Shown here piece by piece: positions 40,546-49,829 of a stretch of DNA of 64,000 nt. Numbering within the stretch: the stretch's first letter is position 1; the number at the start of each line of letters is the position of its first letter. A program made the translations under genes and the position numbers. The DNA is from Monosporascus cannonballus. Lineage: Eukaryota; Ascomycota; Sordariomycetes; Xylariales. The stretch lies in the NCBI GenBank assembly GCA_004154925.1, contig QJNS01000017.1, positions 186,001 to 250,000 of the forward strand. The letters are read 5' to 3'. The notes beneath the pieces are model-generated. The model saw only the letters and a list, made by a program, of their open reading frames with translations, was not told where the DNA came from and did not search any database.

Positions 40546-40566
40546 TGTGACGGCTAGGTGGTTTAG
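40546..40566. repeat. Terminal fragment of the TGTGACGG LTR family
   Basis: Twenty-one bases match the LTR start (TGTGACGGCTAGGTGGTTTA), then the sequence switches at 40,567 to TGTTATGGCTGCACC, unrelated to the LTR interior. Either another element beginning TGTTATGG inserted here, or this is a recombination junction. The following 85 bp up to the next hairpin-ended element has normal GC and no recognised function. Confidence 0.55.
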
Positions 40567-40651
40567 TGTTATGGCTGCACCCCTTACCATACCGCCAAGG
40601 GCAAAAGACTGGGGATTGATCGCAGTTGTAGTAATCATTCTGGGTGCTTAC

Positions 40652-40812
40652 TGTCAGATATAGGGGACATCAGTTGCGTTGATCTATTCAGCTAATTGCG
40701 TGCGCTCTCGCAACGCGTACAACTTTTGAGTACCCTAGCAACAGTTATATATATGTTCCGATCAAAGGGTAACGTTTCCGTATATGGTATGCTAAAGCAT
40801 AACTAGCTAACT
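40652..40812 (+). mobile_element. Short hairpin-ended element, copy 3 of 4
   Basis: Starts TGTCAGATATAGGGGACATC and ends with the hairpin GTATGCTAAAGCATAA and CTAGCTAACT, the latter mutated from CTAGCTGACA. It shares the order TGTCAG, GGGGACATCAGTTG, CGCGTACAACTTT, ATATATGTTCCGATC, hairpin, CTAGCT with the other copies. Confidence 0.65.
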
Positions 40813-42491
40813 AATATATCCCTTTTACGCCTTAAAGAATTTAAAGCGTTAATTATTACTTTTTTATTACTCTTTAAAATTGTAACAATTGATTTTACCT
40901 TATTTCTATTAATTGTTTTTTTTTAAAAATAAATTACTCGTAAAATGGTTTTCCGTAACTTAAACGTTTTGGTAAGATTTATTTATTTTCATTATTTTTA
41001 AAATATTTCAAAATCTATAGCAAGAAGTTTTTTATTGATTTATTTAATATAGTATTGTTTAGAGAAAGTATACTTTATTGAATGAAGTATTTATTCATAT
41101 TAAATGTAAAATTAATAGTTATATATCTTAATATATTTTAATTTCATTTAAAAATCGATATTTATATTAATAAAATATATAATATACATATTATCGTATT
41201 ATATTTTTTTAATCTCTCGTTTCCATCGAATTTATAACTGTAAAATTAATCGAAAATTTAAAAAGATTTAAATAATTTATTTAAAAAAAGAATATCTTTT
41301 TCGTTATAAAGCTAATTAATATATTTTATTTATACGGGTTTTCTACGCGGTTACTATTTAATATAGTTTTATAATATATATACATATATAAATTTTTCAA
41401 CCGGTTATACCATTCATGAAACGAAATATTATGATACATGTTTGTTAAAATTTTAGAGCCCAATTATAAAATCTATATTGTGATTTCGACAACATATAAT
41501 ATAAATTCATTAACTGCGTCGTAATCGTAATATTTAGGTTAAAATTACATCGTATTAAATAAAAGATAGCAATAATATATAGGCTGGAATATTAATTATT
41601 AGGTATAAAATTAAATTTTCAATATTCATAAAGTATATTTAAATAAAATAATTTCAAATTCAATAATAGTTTAACGGTATTTATCGAAGTAGTTTAAAAA
41701 TGTTGAGAGGTTTTGTTTAAAAAATATGATTCATCTATTTGTTAAATTAAGCTTACATAATTCAATTATTCATTTAACATAAGTTTTAACTTTAAAACCA
41801 AATATTAATTAATCAGTATTTCTAATATATATATATCGTTTCTTACTTTTTTAAATTATTTAAATAATGAACTATTCATATCTTTGTAGAATATAACGTT
41901 TACAATATTAATTTAAAAAGGTCCTTTTGACTAAAAATATATATCTTGTAAAAAAGGAATCAAATTTGAAATTTTATAATATATTAATACGACGATGTGA
42001 TAATAAGAAAAGTGATTTTCTAAAACGCAGTTCAAGATTTTCTTAATTAATAAAATCTTGTTATAATAATAATACTCCGGTAACATTTTGATTAAAAGTT
42101 TGTAAAAATATTTACTTAAACCAAAATATTCATATTATCATATTCTTTTAATCTAAAATAAAAAAGAATTGCGATAATCATTGAGGTTCGGAGAACACAT
42201 TTTAATAGAGGTTAATATATATAAATATAGTACTAGATATACTTTTAAATTGTTAAGTATTACGTATAATATATCCTACGTTATATTTTTAGAAATCTAT
42301 TATTGAATAAATTTATAGTCATTTTTTTAAATTTTTAGTTTAAAATATACATTTTAAATATAAAATATATTTAAAACTTTTCATAGATATATATCTTAAT
42401 ATGTTCATAAATAAATGCTTTTGATTTTTAAGAATCTTTTTTTTAACAAATTTATATTCATTTTTATATCCTTATAACTATAAAAATGAAT

Positions 42492-42523
<32 letters not shown>

Positions 42524-45500
42524 CTTTTAGAATTTAAATATCTTTAAATATATTCATAAATTATAACTTTTTTATTAAAGCAACGAATATTTCTGCTTTT
42601 TAATTTTTTAAAGTTTTATAACTTATTCAGCGATTATTAATCGCACTAATAAAGTAAACTTTACATTTTACGCAAATTAAATTTGTTATATTTTATAATT
42701 ATTTCGAAAACTATTTATTTAATACGAAATATTTAATAAATATATTTTAATCGAAAAATGCTCTTATTTGTTATAATTATTCTAGATTAAAAAATGTAAT
42801 AAAACTTATAATTGCTTTCATTTTTTCGGTTAAGGTAATAATCGTATTCAATTTTATGATAAATATTAAAAGGATTTTAAAAACAAACATAACTTAAATA
42901 TAATAGTAAAAGAAAAATAAACGTTTGTTTTAAAAATGAATTTATATTTATTTATTTTTCAAGACTTTTAAAGTCATATTATTTTACTTTGTAACTCTCA
43001 ATTTAACTTATATTTAAAAGAATTCGGTTTTATATGTAATTTTCTTTTATTTATATATATTCATGTAATTTAATACTTGAACAAACAAAAATCCTTATTA
43101 ATATATCCGTTGTTATTGCTTTTTATTAATATAACAAACCTAATTTTAAAATGTTTAATATTTTTAAAAATGATTACATTTTCGTAAAACTGTATATTTC
43201 GAATAGCAACAGTTTTATTAACTGAAAATTATAAACTATATACATTTTTCTTAATTTACCTTATATAAAATCAATGATATAAATTCTTAAAGTTAAATCC
43301 TAAACGTAATTTTTTAAAATATTTGTTTTAAATTACAGCTGAAATTATTTAACTATATATGTGTAAATAAATTTGTCAAACCCCACAATTAACTTATATT
43401 TATGATATTTATAAATAACTAAATATGATAAATAGTATACAGATTTTGTCACAATAATGCGTATTTAAACGGTCGATTATATAAATACATTGCCGTTGTA
43501 AAAATATGTAAATAAAAATAAAAATAAGTTAACGTTATTTTTCATTGTGCTATTATTTACTTAATTTTATCGTTTAAATATTTTATATTATCGTTTTATG
43601 TTTAAATAGAAAATATTAAAAGGCTTGTAATTTAAAACATAATAATAATTATAGAATAATACGAAACAATCTTTTTTTATGATTTTCTCGTTTCATTCTT
43701 GTACTTATAAAACTCTTGATGTTAAGTTTTCGAATAGTTTAAAAAAACAGAAATATATTAATTGAACAATTCTATTTTTTGCTTTGCAAAAAGGTGTTGT
43801 AAACATGACTTAAAACTATATTAATAGTAAATATTACGTATTTATCTTTTCGAGAAGTTTTTCAGAATCTGTAAAATTAACAATTATTTGTTAATTTACT
43901 CGGAAAGCCTCTTTTCGATTTACGGTATATTTATTTTTTATGTTTTGTTTTCCTATAAACATTTTAATTTATTTATATAATGCTTTTTACTCGTTTTTTA
44001 TAAACGAAAGTTACGCGATAACCTTTAAACGTAAATAAATTCATTATAAATACCATATAATTTCGTTTATAATAAGTACTTACTTTACAATTCGCATATT
44101 AATGCTTTGTTTATAAATTATATATATTATTTAAAATCTATTTTCCAATACCTTCGACAACTATTTAACTACATCTATTTATTGACGTCCTAATAATATA
44201 ATTAGACTTATTTTGCGTACTGTTACTAATCTTTTTATTATTTTATTAAAATATTTTTTAACATTATTAGAAAAATATTAAGTTATATCGCATAAACGTA
44301 ATCCTCATATACTGGCCAGATTTGGCAATAATATATTTATCTTTTAGCAATCGTTTATCGGAACGAAATTTTTATTTTTATATACTTCATCACTTTATAA
44401 AATATATTTATAATTACACAACTTAATATTTACGTGAATAATATATATCGTAAAATTAAATTTAAATTTCTTTAATATATTAAAAATATCTTAATTGTAT
44501 TATACGTATAATTAATTAAAAAGAGCGTTAATATTCGTTATCCCTTCATTTAATGTTGTTTTATTTTTTAATTACTTAAGTCTTTTACATTTTTCGATAA
44601 TTGGATAATAATTGTTTTTAAAAAAGCACTAATGAAAAACTCTCTTATTTTTGTATAAAGAATTATAATTTTACTGAAACGAAAATTTTAAATCTGTTAT
44701 TAAAAAATATACAATAATATTAAAATAATTCGTAATAACGATATATGTAAGTTGTATTTAGAATTACGCCTCGTAATTTTAGATTGATAAATTAACACTT
44801 CTTTTAATTAAAATTATCTTAAATAATAATATTCGTAAAAACTTAATAAAAATTCGGAAGTATTATTTTAAAATCTTTTTACGGTTATTAATAAGTTACA
44901 TTCTAATATTTTCAAAAACCAATATTAATTTTTTAATAATTAACTACTTCGTTATCAGTCTTTTTTATTATTATTTAACAATAATTGTCCTAGCTCTTCT
45001 AATAAGTGTAAATATTATTTATAAGTCGTTAATCTGTATAATTATTCTTTTCGTTTTTACATATTATATTGATATTTTGAACGTTAATATTTTATTAAAA
45101 TCTAGTTTATTCGTTTAATTTCTTTATTAATTTTGAAAGTTTCTGTAGGCATTCGTAACATATTCATTTAGTATTAATTAAAAGTATATTACCGTTAATT
45201 TTATTAACGTGGATTAATTTGATATATGGTTTCTATATACTTATTAAATAAAAAAGTTTTTTAAATTACTAAAAATATCGATTTTAAAACATATTTTATG
45301 AAATTATTATTATTACTTCGAAAACTTTCGTGCTTGTAATTTCCAGAAATATATTCTGTAAAATTGTGATTATAACCATATTTACGTTTTGTTATTATTT
45401 CGAAAATTTTAAAATGTTGATTTATTAAATTAGGTTTTTCGAATTATAATATACTTTTAATAAATAAAATATTATTGTATTTTTAAAAGGAAATTACTTT

Positions 45501-45830
45501 TTAAATGTAAAGCTATATCGAGTATTATTTATTTATTAAACTGTTAAACTAATTAATCAACATCTATACAATATTTTAAATGAAAAAAGTATCCTGTAAA
45601 TTAGAATTTATTGTTAAAATAATCTTAACTTTTAGACCTGTTATAAAAAATAACTAGTATTAATAAAATAAATTTTATCAAACCTTTTTAAAAATATAGA
45701 TAATTATTATTAATATATAACTCGTATTGTTGTAATGATAATTTATTAATATATATTTAACTAATTAAACTTTTAATTATTACATATAAGAGATATTACT
45801 TATATTTTTGCGTTTAGTTAATTTCCCAGG
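40813..45830. other. AT-rich stretch with no gene
   Basis: Five kilobases of AT-rich DNA without readable transposon motifs, open frames or copies of the repeats seen elsewhere. It holds simple TA runs (for example 42,493-42,520). It is too degraded to assign. Confidence 0.6.
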
Positions 45831-46290
45831 TTTTCGTAACGCGTATAATTTTTGTGTACCTCAACAGCGGTATATATATGTTCCGATTAGGGGGTAGCCT
45901 TTCTGCGACGGCTAGGCGGTTTAACCAACTATTAAATCTAAGTCGTACGGGTTTATGTTGGCAGGAGTATCGTGGGAATCTGAGCAACGGATACAATGAG
46001 TTGTCACGTCTCGTAATACCAAGGGTGTCTTGGGTAACGATGTTTTAGGTATTGATGAGTGTTGCAAGCTGGTGCTATCTAAACTTATGAAAGTAACGAG
46101 CGTATTATACTTGACTATTATCGCCTATCTTCTGCTGGATCATTTGGATCTCGCAACGATCCCGATGATCCTGTCACGTGACTCTCTTCTTGATGCTCCA
46201 CTTGTCTTGACTGTTTCTAGATGCGCCAAGGACGTTAGGTCATAACACTTTCGGTATTTGGTGTGCTAAAGCACACCTGGCTAGCTGACA
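45831..46290 (+). mobile_element. Short hairpin-ended element, copy 4, split by a solo LTR
   Basis: The left part (to 45,903) matches the middle of the other copies: CGTATAATTTTTGTGTACC, ATATATGTTCCGATTAGGGGG. The right part (46,253-46,290) has the perfect hairpin GGTGTGCTAAAGCACACC followed by TGGCTAGCTGACA. The true left terminus is lost in AT-rich DNA. A solo LTR at 45,904-46,247 sits between the halves. The element itself abuts a 12-bp LTR terminus (46,291-46,302), so three insertions are nested here. Confidence 0.65.
45904..46247. repeat. Solo LTR with perfect 5-bp target duplication
   Basis: A 344-bp LTR from TGCGACGGCTAGGCGG to TTAGGTCATAACA, flanked by CTTTC at 45,899-45,903 and 46,248-46,252. 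Base composition is almost normal, so it is one of the youngest insertions in the window. Open frames on both strands across it are incidental. Confidence 0.88.
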
Positions 46291-46302
46291 CTAGCCGTCA
46301 CA
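46291..46302. repeat. Twelve-base LTR terminus at the island boundary
   Basis: CTAGCCGTCACA is the reverse complement of the LTR family start TGTGACGGCTAG. It directly follows the CTGACA end of the hairpin-ended element and directly precedes DNA of ordinary composition. It marks the left edge of the gene island. Confidence 0.55.
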
Positions 46303-47244
46303 GTACAAAAGCTTATGGTACTAGCGTTAATTCAAGCTAGGTCCGGCAAATTATCCCGCGTTAGGAAATTTTTCAACCCCAGAGTACGGGATTTCTTATG
46401 TCTAATAGGAGATTCTTCAGCCCGGGGGTAGTTTTAGTATACATACCTGCAAAGGATTGTTATATGGTTTAATGTACCCGCGACTGCACCTAAAGCTTGG
46501 ACCAATCAAAATCACGGATCCGTAATGCCTGTCTCAGGTCTGAGGACCTTTGGTTCAAAATTGTCATCAGATCTTAAAAATTTAAATCCATTTCCAGAGC
46601 AAAATGGGAAGTACAAACGTCGTAGCTAGTATATGATTCATTGCTTCTGTGGACGAGCATTATAAAACTCTTTTGCTTCCATGGCATATGAATGGCCCAC
46701 GGTAACCGTCCCCCATTTAGTGACACCTCTTTCACGTGACATTTGCAACTATGGGTTTGTGTCGAACCCGGCCAAATGTAACGAACCTGTCATACATCCA
46801 CCTGGAGGTATGGACAGTATCTGAAAGGGTCTTGATTTGCAGGTAACAATAGGGCGAGGAATGACTCAGTGGTCTGTTCGTCAAAGAGATTTGTGGACTC
46901 TTCCCTCAATTAGAGAACGTTGCCTCAGATTAAGGGCTTAGATTGATAGCTAAGGAGCGAACACTAGGTAGGTAACTATCTACATAGGAAACCTATTCAT
47001 TATATATTCCTCCATCAAGTCCCCCAACAAGTGTTGCTCCTGCATGTTCCGAGAGCAGGAGGGAGCAAGCGTTCAGGACCTCCGGACTGCCCCGGGAACC
47101 AAAGGGAGCGCTGCCGAAATTTAGCCCGGCCCTTCCTGGCCCTAGTACAAGAAAGGAAATTCTGGGCCCCCTCCCCGTGCCGGTTCCGTGAGTCGTAACA
47201 CCAAAGACCCCACGTCGTATTTACCTCCTACCCCTAAGGGTAAT
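46303..47244. other. Intergenic DNA of ordinary composition, 3' side of the propeller gene
   Basis: About 940 bp of GC-balanced sequence without an open frame of note on either strand. The last 200 bp probably include the 3' untranslated region of the gene. No canonical AATAAA was found on the minus strand close to the stop. Near the gene end is the small inverted word GGGTAATTTACCC. Confidence 0.6.
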
Positions 47245-48531
47245 TTACCCTGGCGGTATAAACTCGAATGCTATTCCAGTCGTGCCCATGATCGCCTTAC
47301 TGCGATAGCCCTTTACAAAAGCCACTGACAGAAGGCCGGAAAGAAATAGAAGATTATACGTCGCGTCGCTTGGCGATAGCTGCCAGCCAAACATCCAATT
47401 GACGAAAGAAGAAACAAAATTCTGTCCGTCCGAAACTGGGGGAACTGATACCGGGTAAGTCGTTAGCCTTGATTGAAAGTAATTGGCCATGGTTGAATCT
47501 TGGCTGTAACAGACAAATGCGTTCCCGGCATTCAGGGAACTCAGAGCTTTAGCGACATTGACATTATCCAAGTCGAAGGCGAGGCTTTCGTTGTACCAAA
47601 GGCTCCGATCAAGAGCTACCCAAAATATCTTCGATTGGAACATTCCGACGCCAGTGGCCACAGCGCCGGCGTCAGAGGTTGGAAGGAGTTGCTGTGGGCC
47701 GTATTGCTCCATTGCCTTTTGAGTAGTCCAGGTTATACCATTAAACCTCGTATACCAGAGCCCGTTTTTCCCGATTCCTACCCAAAAAATAATCAATTCA
47801 TCTTCAGAACCAGTTGCCAGCGCCACTGGGCTCGTTCCATCGAGAAATCCCATTGGTCCAATTTTGGCCTGGATGGAGGATACCGGAGTCCAGCTACCGT
47901 TGGTGAAGCACGTATACCAAGTACCCTGGCTGTCTTGGTTGCAAAACAAGTAGAGAGTGTTGTTGAAGACAGCCACAGCTGGACTAGTCTGAGCACTGAT
48001 TTTAGGCCGGCCCGTGCTTGGCCCAACATAATACTGGCCTTCCCATGTGCCATCGTAGGTAGCGTAGAAGATACCATCCATCCCTACGCCACACCAAAAA
48101 AGATAGAGCTTTTCCTGAAAGACTACTGCGACGGGATATGTTCCGGGTTCGAAACCCATTGGGCCAATAAGCGCCTGAACCGAGACGACTGCATTCCAGG
48201 TCGGGTCGTTGAAGGTTGAGTACCAAGTTCCGGTACCACCACCTTGATCATTTACCCCATTGTAAAAAAGATACATGGTACCCTTGAAAACAATCGGACA
48301 AGGGCCGGTATTTGGTGCAACACGCATTCCTGGAGCCGCAACGTTGGTGATAGTGGTCCAATCCGAGCCTTCGTCTTGGAGTGTAGTGTAGAATATACCA
48401 TCGCTACCATTTGCCTTATAGAACAGGAAGAGTGTGTCATTGAACTGCACTGGGGCCGGGGCAGAATGATCGGCAACCGCAATGTCGGTGGCGTCGGTGG
48501 GATTCACCTGTATTGGGGCCGTGAAAGACAT
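47245..48531 (-). CDS. Six-repeat beta-propeller lectin-like protein, cytoplasmic
   Basis: Intronless gene for 428 residues. The chosen start is the ATG at 48,531 (context CAAAAATGTC, A at -3). The frame stays open upstream to 48,684, but only from a TTG. Residues 20-320 hold six repeats of about 52 residues with the pattern P-x-V-F-x-x-x-LYLF...G-I/T-W/F-Y-T...W, the LYLF/Y-T cores at about 34-50, 86-106, 142-158, 193-208, 246-262 and 301-315. This is the pattern of lectin/sialidase-like beta-propeller blades in fungi and bacteria. Blades 3 and 5 are preceded by almost the same linker (IGPMGF, positions 123 and 225), suggesting duplication of two-blade units. Residues 322-428 are non-repetitive, end in FEFIPPG and contain a moderately hydrophobic stretch (393-407); I do not recognise this domain. 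There is no signal peptide. By analogy with fungal cytoplasmic lectins it may bind glycans, perhaps in defence, but that is inference. Confidence 0.85.
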   Translation of the reverse strand: MSFTAPIQVNPTDATDIAVADHSAPAPVQFNDTLFLFYKANGSDGIFYTTLQDEGSDWTTITNVAAPGMRVAPNTGPCPIVFKGTMYLFYNGVNDQGGGTGTWYSTFNDPTWNAVVSVQALIGPMGFEPGTYPVAVVFQEKLYLFWCGVGMDGIFYATYDGTWEGQYYVGPSTGRPKISAQTSPAVAVFNNTLYLFCNQDSQGTWYTCFTNGSWTPVSSIQAKIGPMGFLDGTSPVALATGSEDELIIFWVGIGKNGLWYTRFNGITWTTQKAMEQYGPQQLLPTSDAGAVATGVGMFQSKIFWVALDRSLWYNESLAFDLDNVNVAKALSSLNAGNAFVCYSQDSTMANYFQSRLTTYPVSVPPVSDGQNFVSSFVNWMFGWQLSPSDATYNLLFLSGLLSVAFVKGYRSKAIMGTTGIAFEFIPPG

Positions 48532-48742
48532 TTTTGAAGGTAAATTGCACCGTTGTAGATGTAGAAGAAAGTATATACAAGATGTGTTAACGTAGAGGAG
48601 AAAAGGCGAAGCCCCCGTTTGACAGAGACGAAGGGTTGTGACCCTTGTCGCCGGGGAAAGAATGTCAACACAGCAGTGCGCCAAATTGATTACATATATT
48701 CAACGATGAGAAATCTATTTGGAGGTACGCCATCAAGTCAAC

Positions 48743-48752
48743 ATTTATATAG
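48743..48752 (-). promoter_or_regulatory. TATA box of the propeller gene
   Basis: Minus-strand CTATATAAAT, a near-perfect TATA box, about 215 bp upstream of the chosen ATG. A transcription start about 30 bp downstream (near 48,715) would give a 5' leader of about 185 bases. That leader holds the TTG-initiated upstream extension but no in-frame ATG. Confidence 0.55.
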
Positions 48753-48820
48753 AGTTGGTTCGGAATCACATCACATGTCGATTGCATAAAATATATTACG
48801 GCCTGCTTGTGCGGATATGT

Positions 48821-48907
48821 GGATCACGTGTTTAAAGCCTTTTTCGGGCATATTTGAGGATCACATGTCTAAAGCCTCTTTTAGACAAATTTGAAAATCA
48901 CATGTCT
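48821..48907 (-). promoter_or_regulatory. Three 37-bp tandem repeats with CACRTG sites
   Basis: Direct repeats of the form GATCAC-RTG-TYT-AAGCC-TTTT begin at about 48,821, 48,858 and 48,895. Each carries a six-base E-box-like core: CACGTG at 48,825, CACATG at 48,862 and CACATG at 48,899, exactly 37 bp apart. A further CACATG lies at 48,772, beside the TATA box. In fungi such cores are bound by bHLH factors. The array sits 70-155 bp upstream of the TATA box, so it is a plausible upstream activating region, though it could also be a simple minisatellite. Confidence 0.55.
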
Positions 48908-49829
48908 GGAGCCTTTTAAATATAATTTTATACTGACTTTAGCGTTTGCCCTACAAGCTTGGCGTTGAAGCAAGATTGAAGCTCGTTTCGAATTATTAGT
49001 AAAAGCTTGAAACAACGCATATGGCCTAGTTTAGGCCGGTTCGTAGTGATCCGGCAGTGGAGATTCTCTCGACATTATCCGCGATCGCGAGGTGTATAAC
49101 CAGGCTACAAAAAAATCACAAGTTCCATGCCCGAAGAACAAAAGTATATTACAGCCCTCTGAACCTTATATGTTTTTCGGAAACAGTTTGCATGCTTGGC
49201 CCAGCGTAGTCCATCCCGCGACTAGCCCGAGGACGAACTTGGTTCTTCTCTGACTGATCCCTCTCTATACTGACGTATGTGTCAACAGAATACGGACACG
49301 AAGCTTTCCGCCGTGGCAGTATGCTTGCCAACCCATCAAGACTACGACTTCTCTTACGATGCTTCTTGAAAGAAGTCAATACGAGACGACAGATCAACAA
49401 GAAAACCGATACGACCATCACGTACCAGCAATGCCCTCGTTTTAACGTAGTGAGCCTCCGAACGTAGTGAACGAGGGTTATTGTGTCGAAAATCCCGCTT
49501 CCCTTAGAACGGATTTCCGTATTTGGACGTCCCAAATAGGAAGGTTTTGGCAATACCTGCCGCCACATTATCGCCACCTGGCACGCGCAGGAGAGGGGTG
49601 GGGGGAGCAAAGCCCCCGGCGGGTGGCGTATGACGGCTTGCGAGGCCTGCGTATTACGGCACTAGCAAAGCGGCCCTTTTAAGCCGCCGTTTCGTTATAT
49701 ATACGCAAGCGTTACGCACTTACTAGATAAACTTTTTTTTTCTTTGTGCAACAACAGAATATTTCCCAGAACCTAAGAGACGTACAGCGCCGTGACACCG
49801 TGCTAGCAGGCTGAGCTAGCCGTTATGTG
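48908..49829. other. Intergenic DNA of ordinary composition, 5' side of the propeller gene
   Basis: GC-balanced DNA with overlapping open frames on both strands, none convincing. The longest, on the minus strand (49,149-49,568 from its first ATG), encodes 139 residues. It has one hydrophobic stretch (YVMVVSVFLLICRLVL) flanked by basic residues and no recognisable family, and it overlaps an inverted repeat. I treat it as non-coding. The stretch 49,590-49,700 is GC-rich, with GGGGGGAGCAAAGCCCCC forming a hairpin. Confidence 0.45.
49434..49477. repeat. 44-bp inverted repeat with internal direct repeat
   Basis: CCCTCGTT at the left and AACGAGGG at the right are perfect 8-bp inverted arms. Between them AACGTAGTGA occurs twice, 17 bp apart. 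It resembles the tip of a DNA transposon or a transcription-terminator-like hairpin. A single copy in the window. Confidence 0.6.

Noticed and set aside
40813..45830. Centromere
   Set aside because: AT-rich, RIP-degraded transposon DNA can form fungal centromeres, but nothing in the sequence distinguishes that from an ordinary AT-rich compartment.
45854..46245. Open frames of 60-71 codons around 45.8-46.2 kb
   Set aside because: They lie across the solo LTR and the hairpin-ended element, which are non-coding.
47500..48219. 239-codon open frame antisense to the propeller gene
   Set aside because: It mirrors the GC-balanced coding strand of the real gene, starts at a non-conserved position and shows no domain. 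It is a shadow frame, as are the shorter overlapping ones nearby.
48532..48684. N-terminal extension of the propeller protein by 51 residues
   Set aside because: It can only begin at a TTG. The ATG at 48,531 has a good context and starts directly before the repeat domain; the extension lies in the expected 5' leader.
49149..49568. 139-residue minus-strand frame with one hydrophobic segment
   Set aside because: It overlaps an inverted repeat and competing plus-strand frames, has no recognisable family and no promoter signals. Length alone is expected by chance in GC-balanced DNA.
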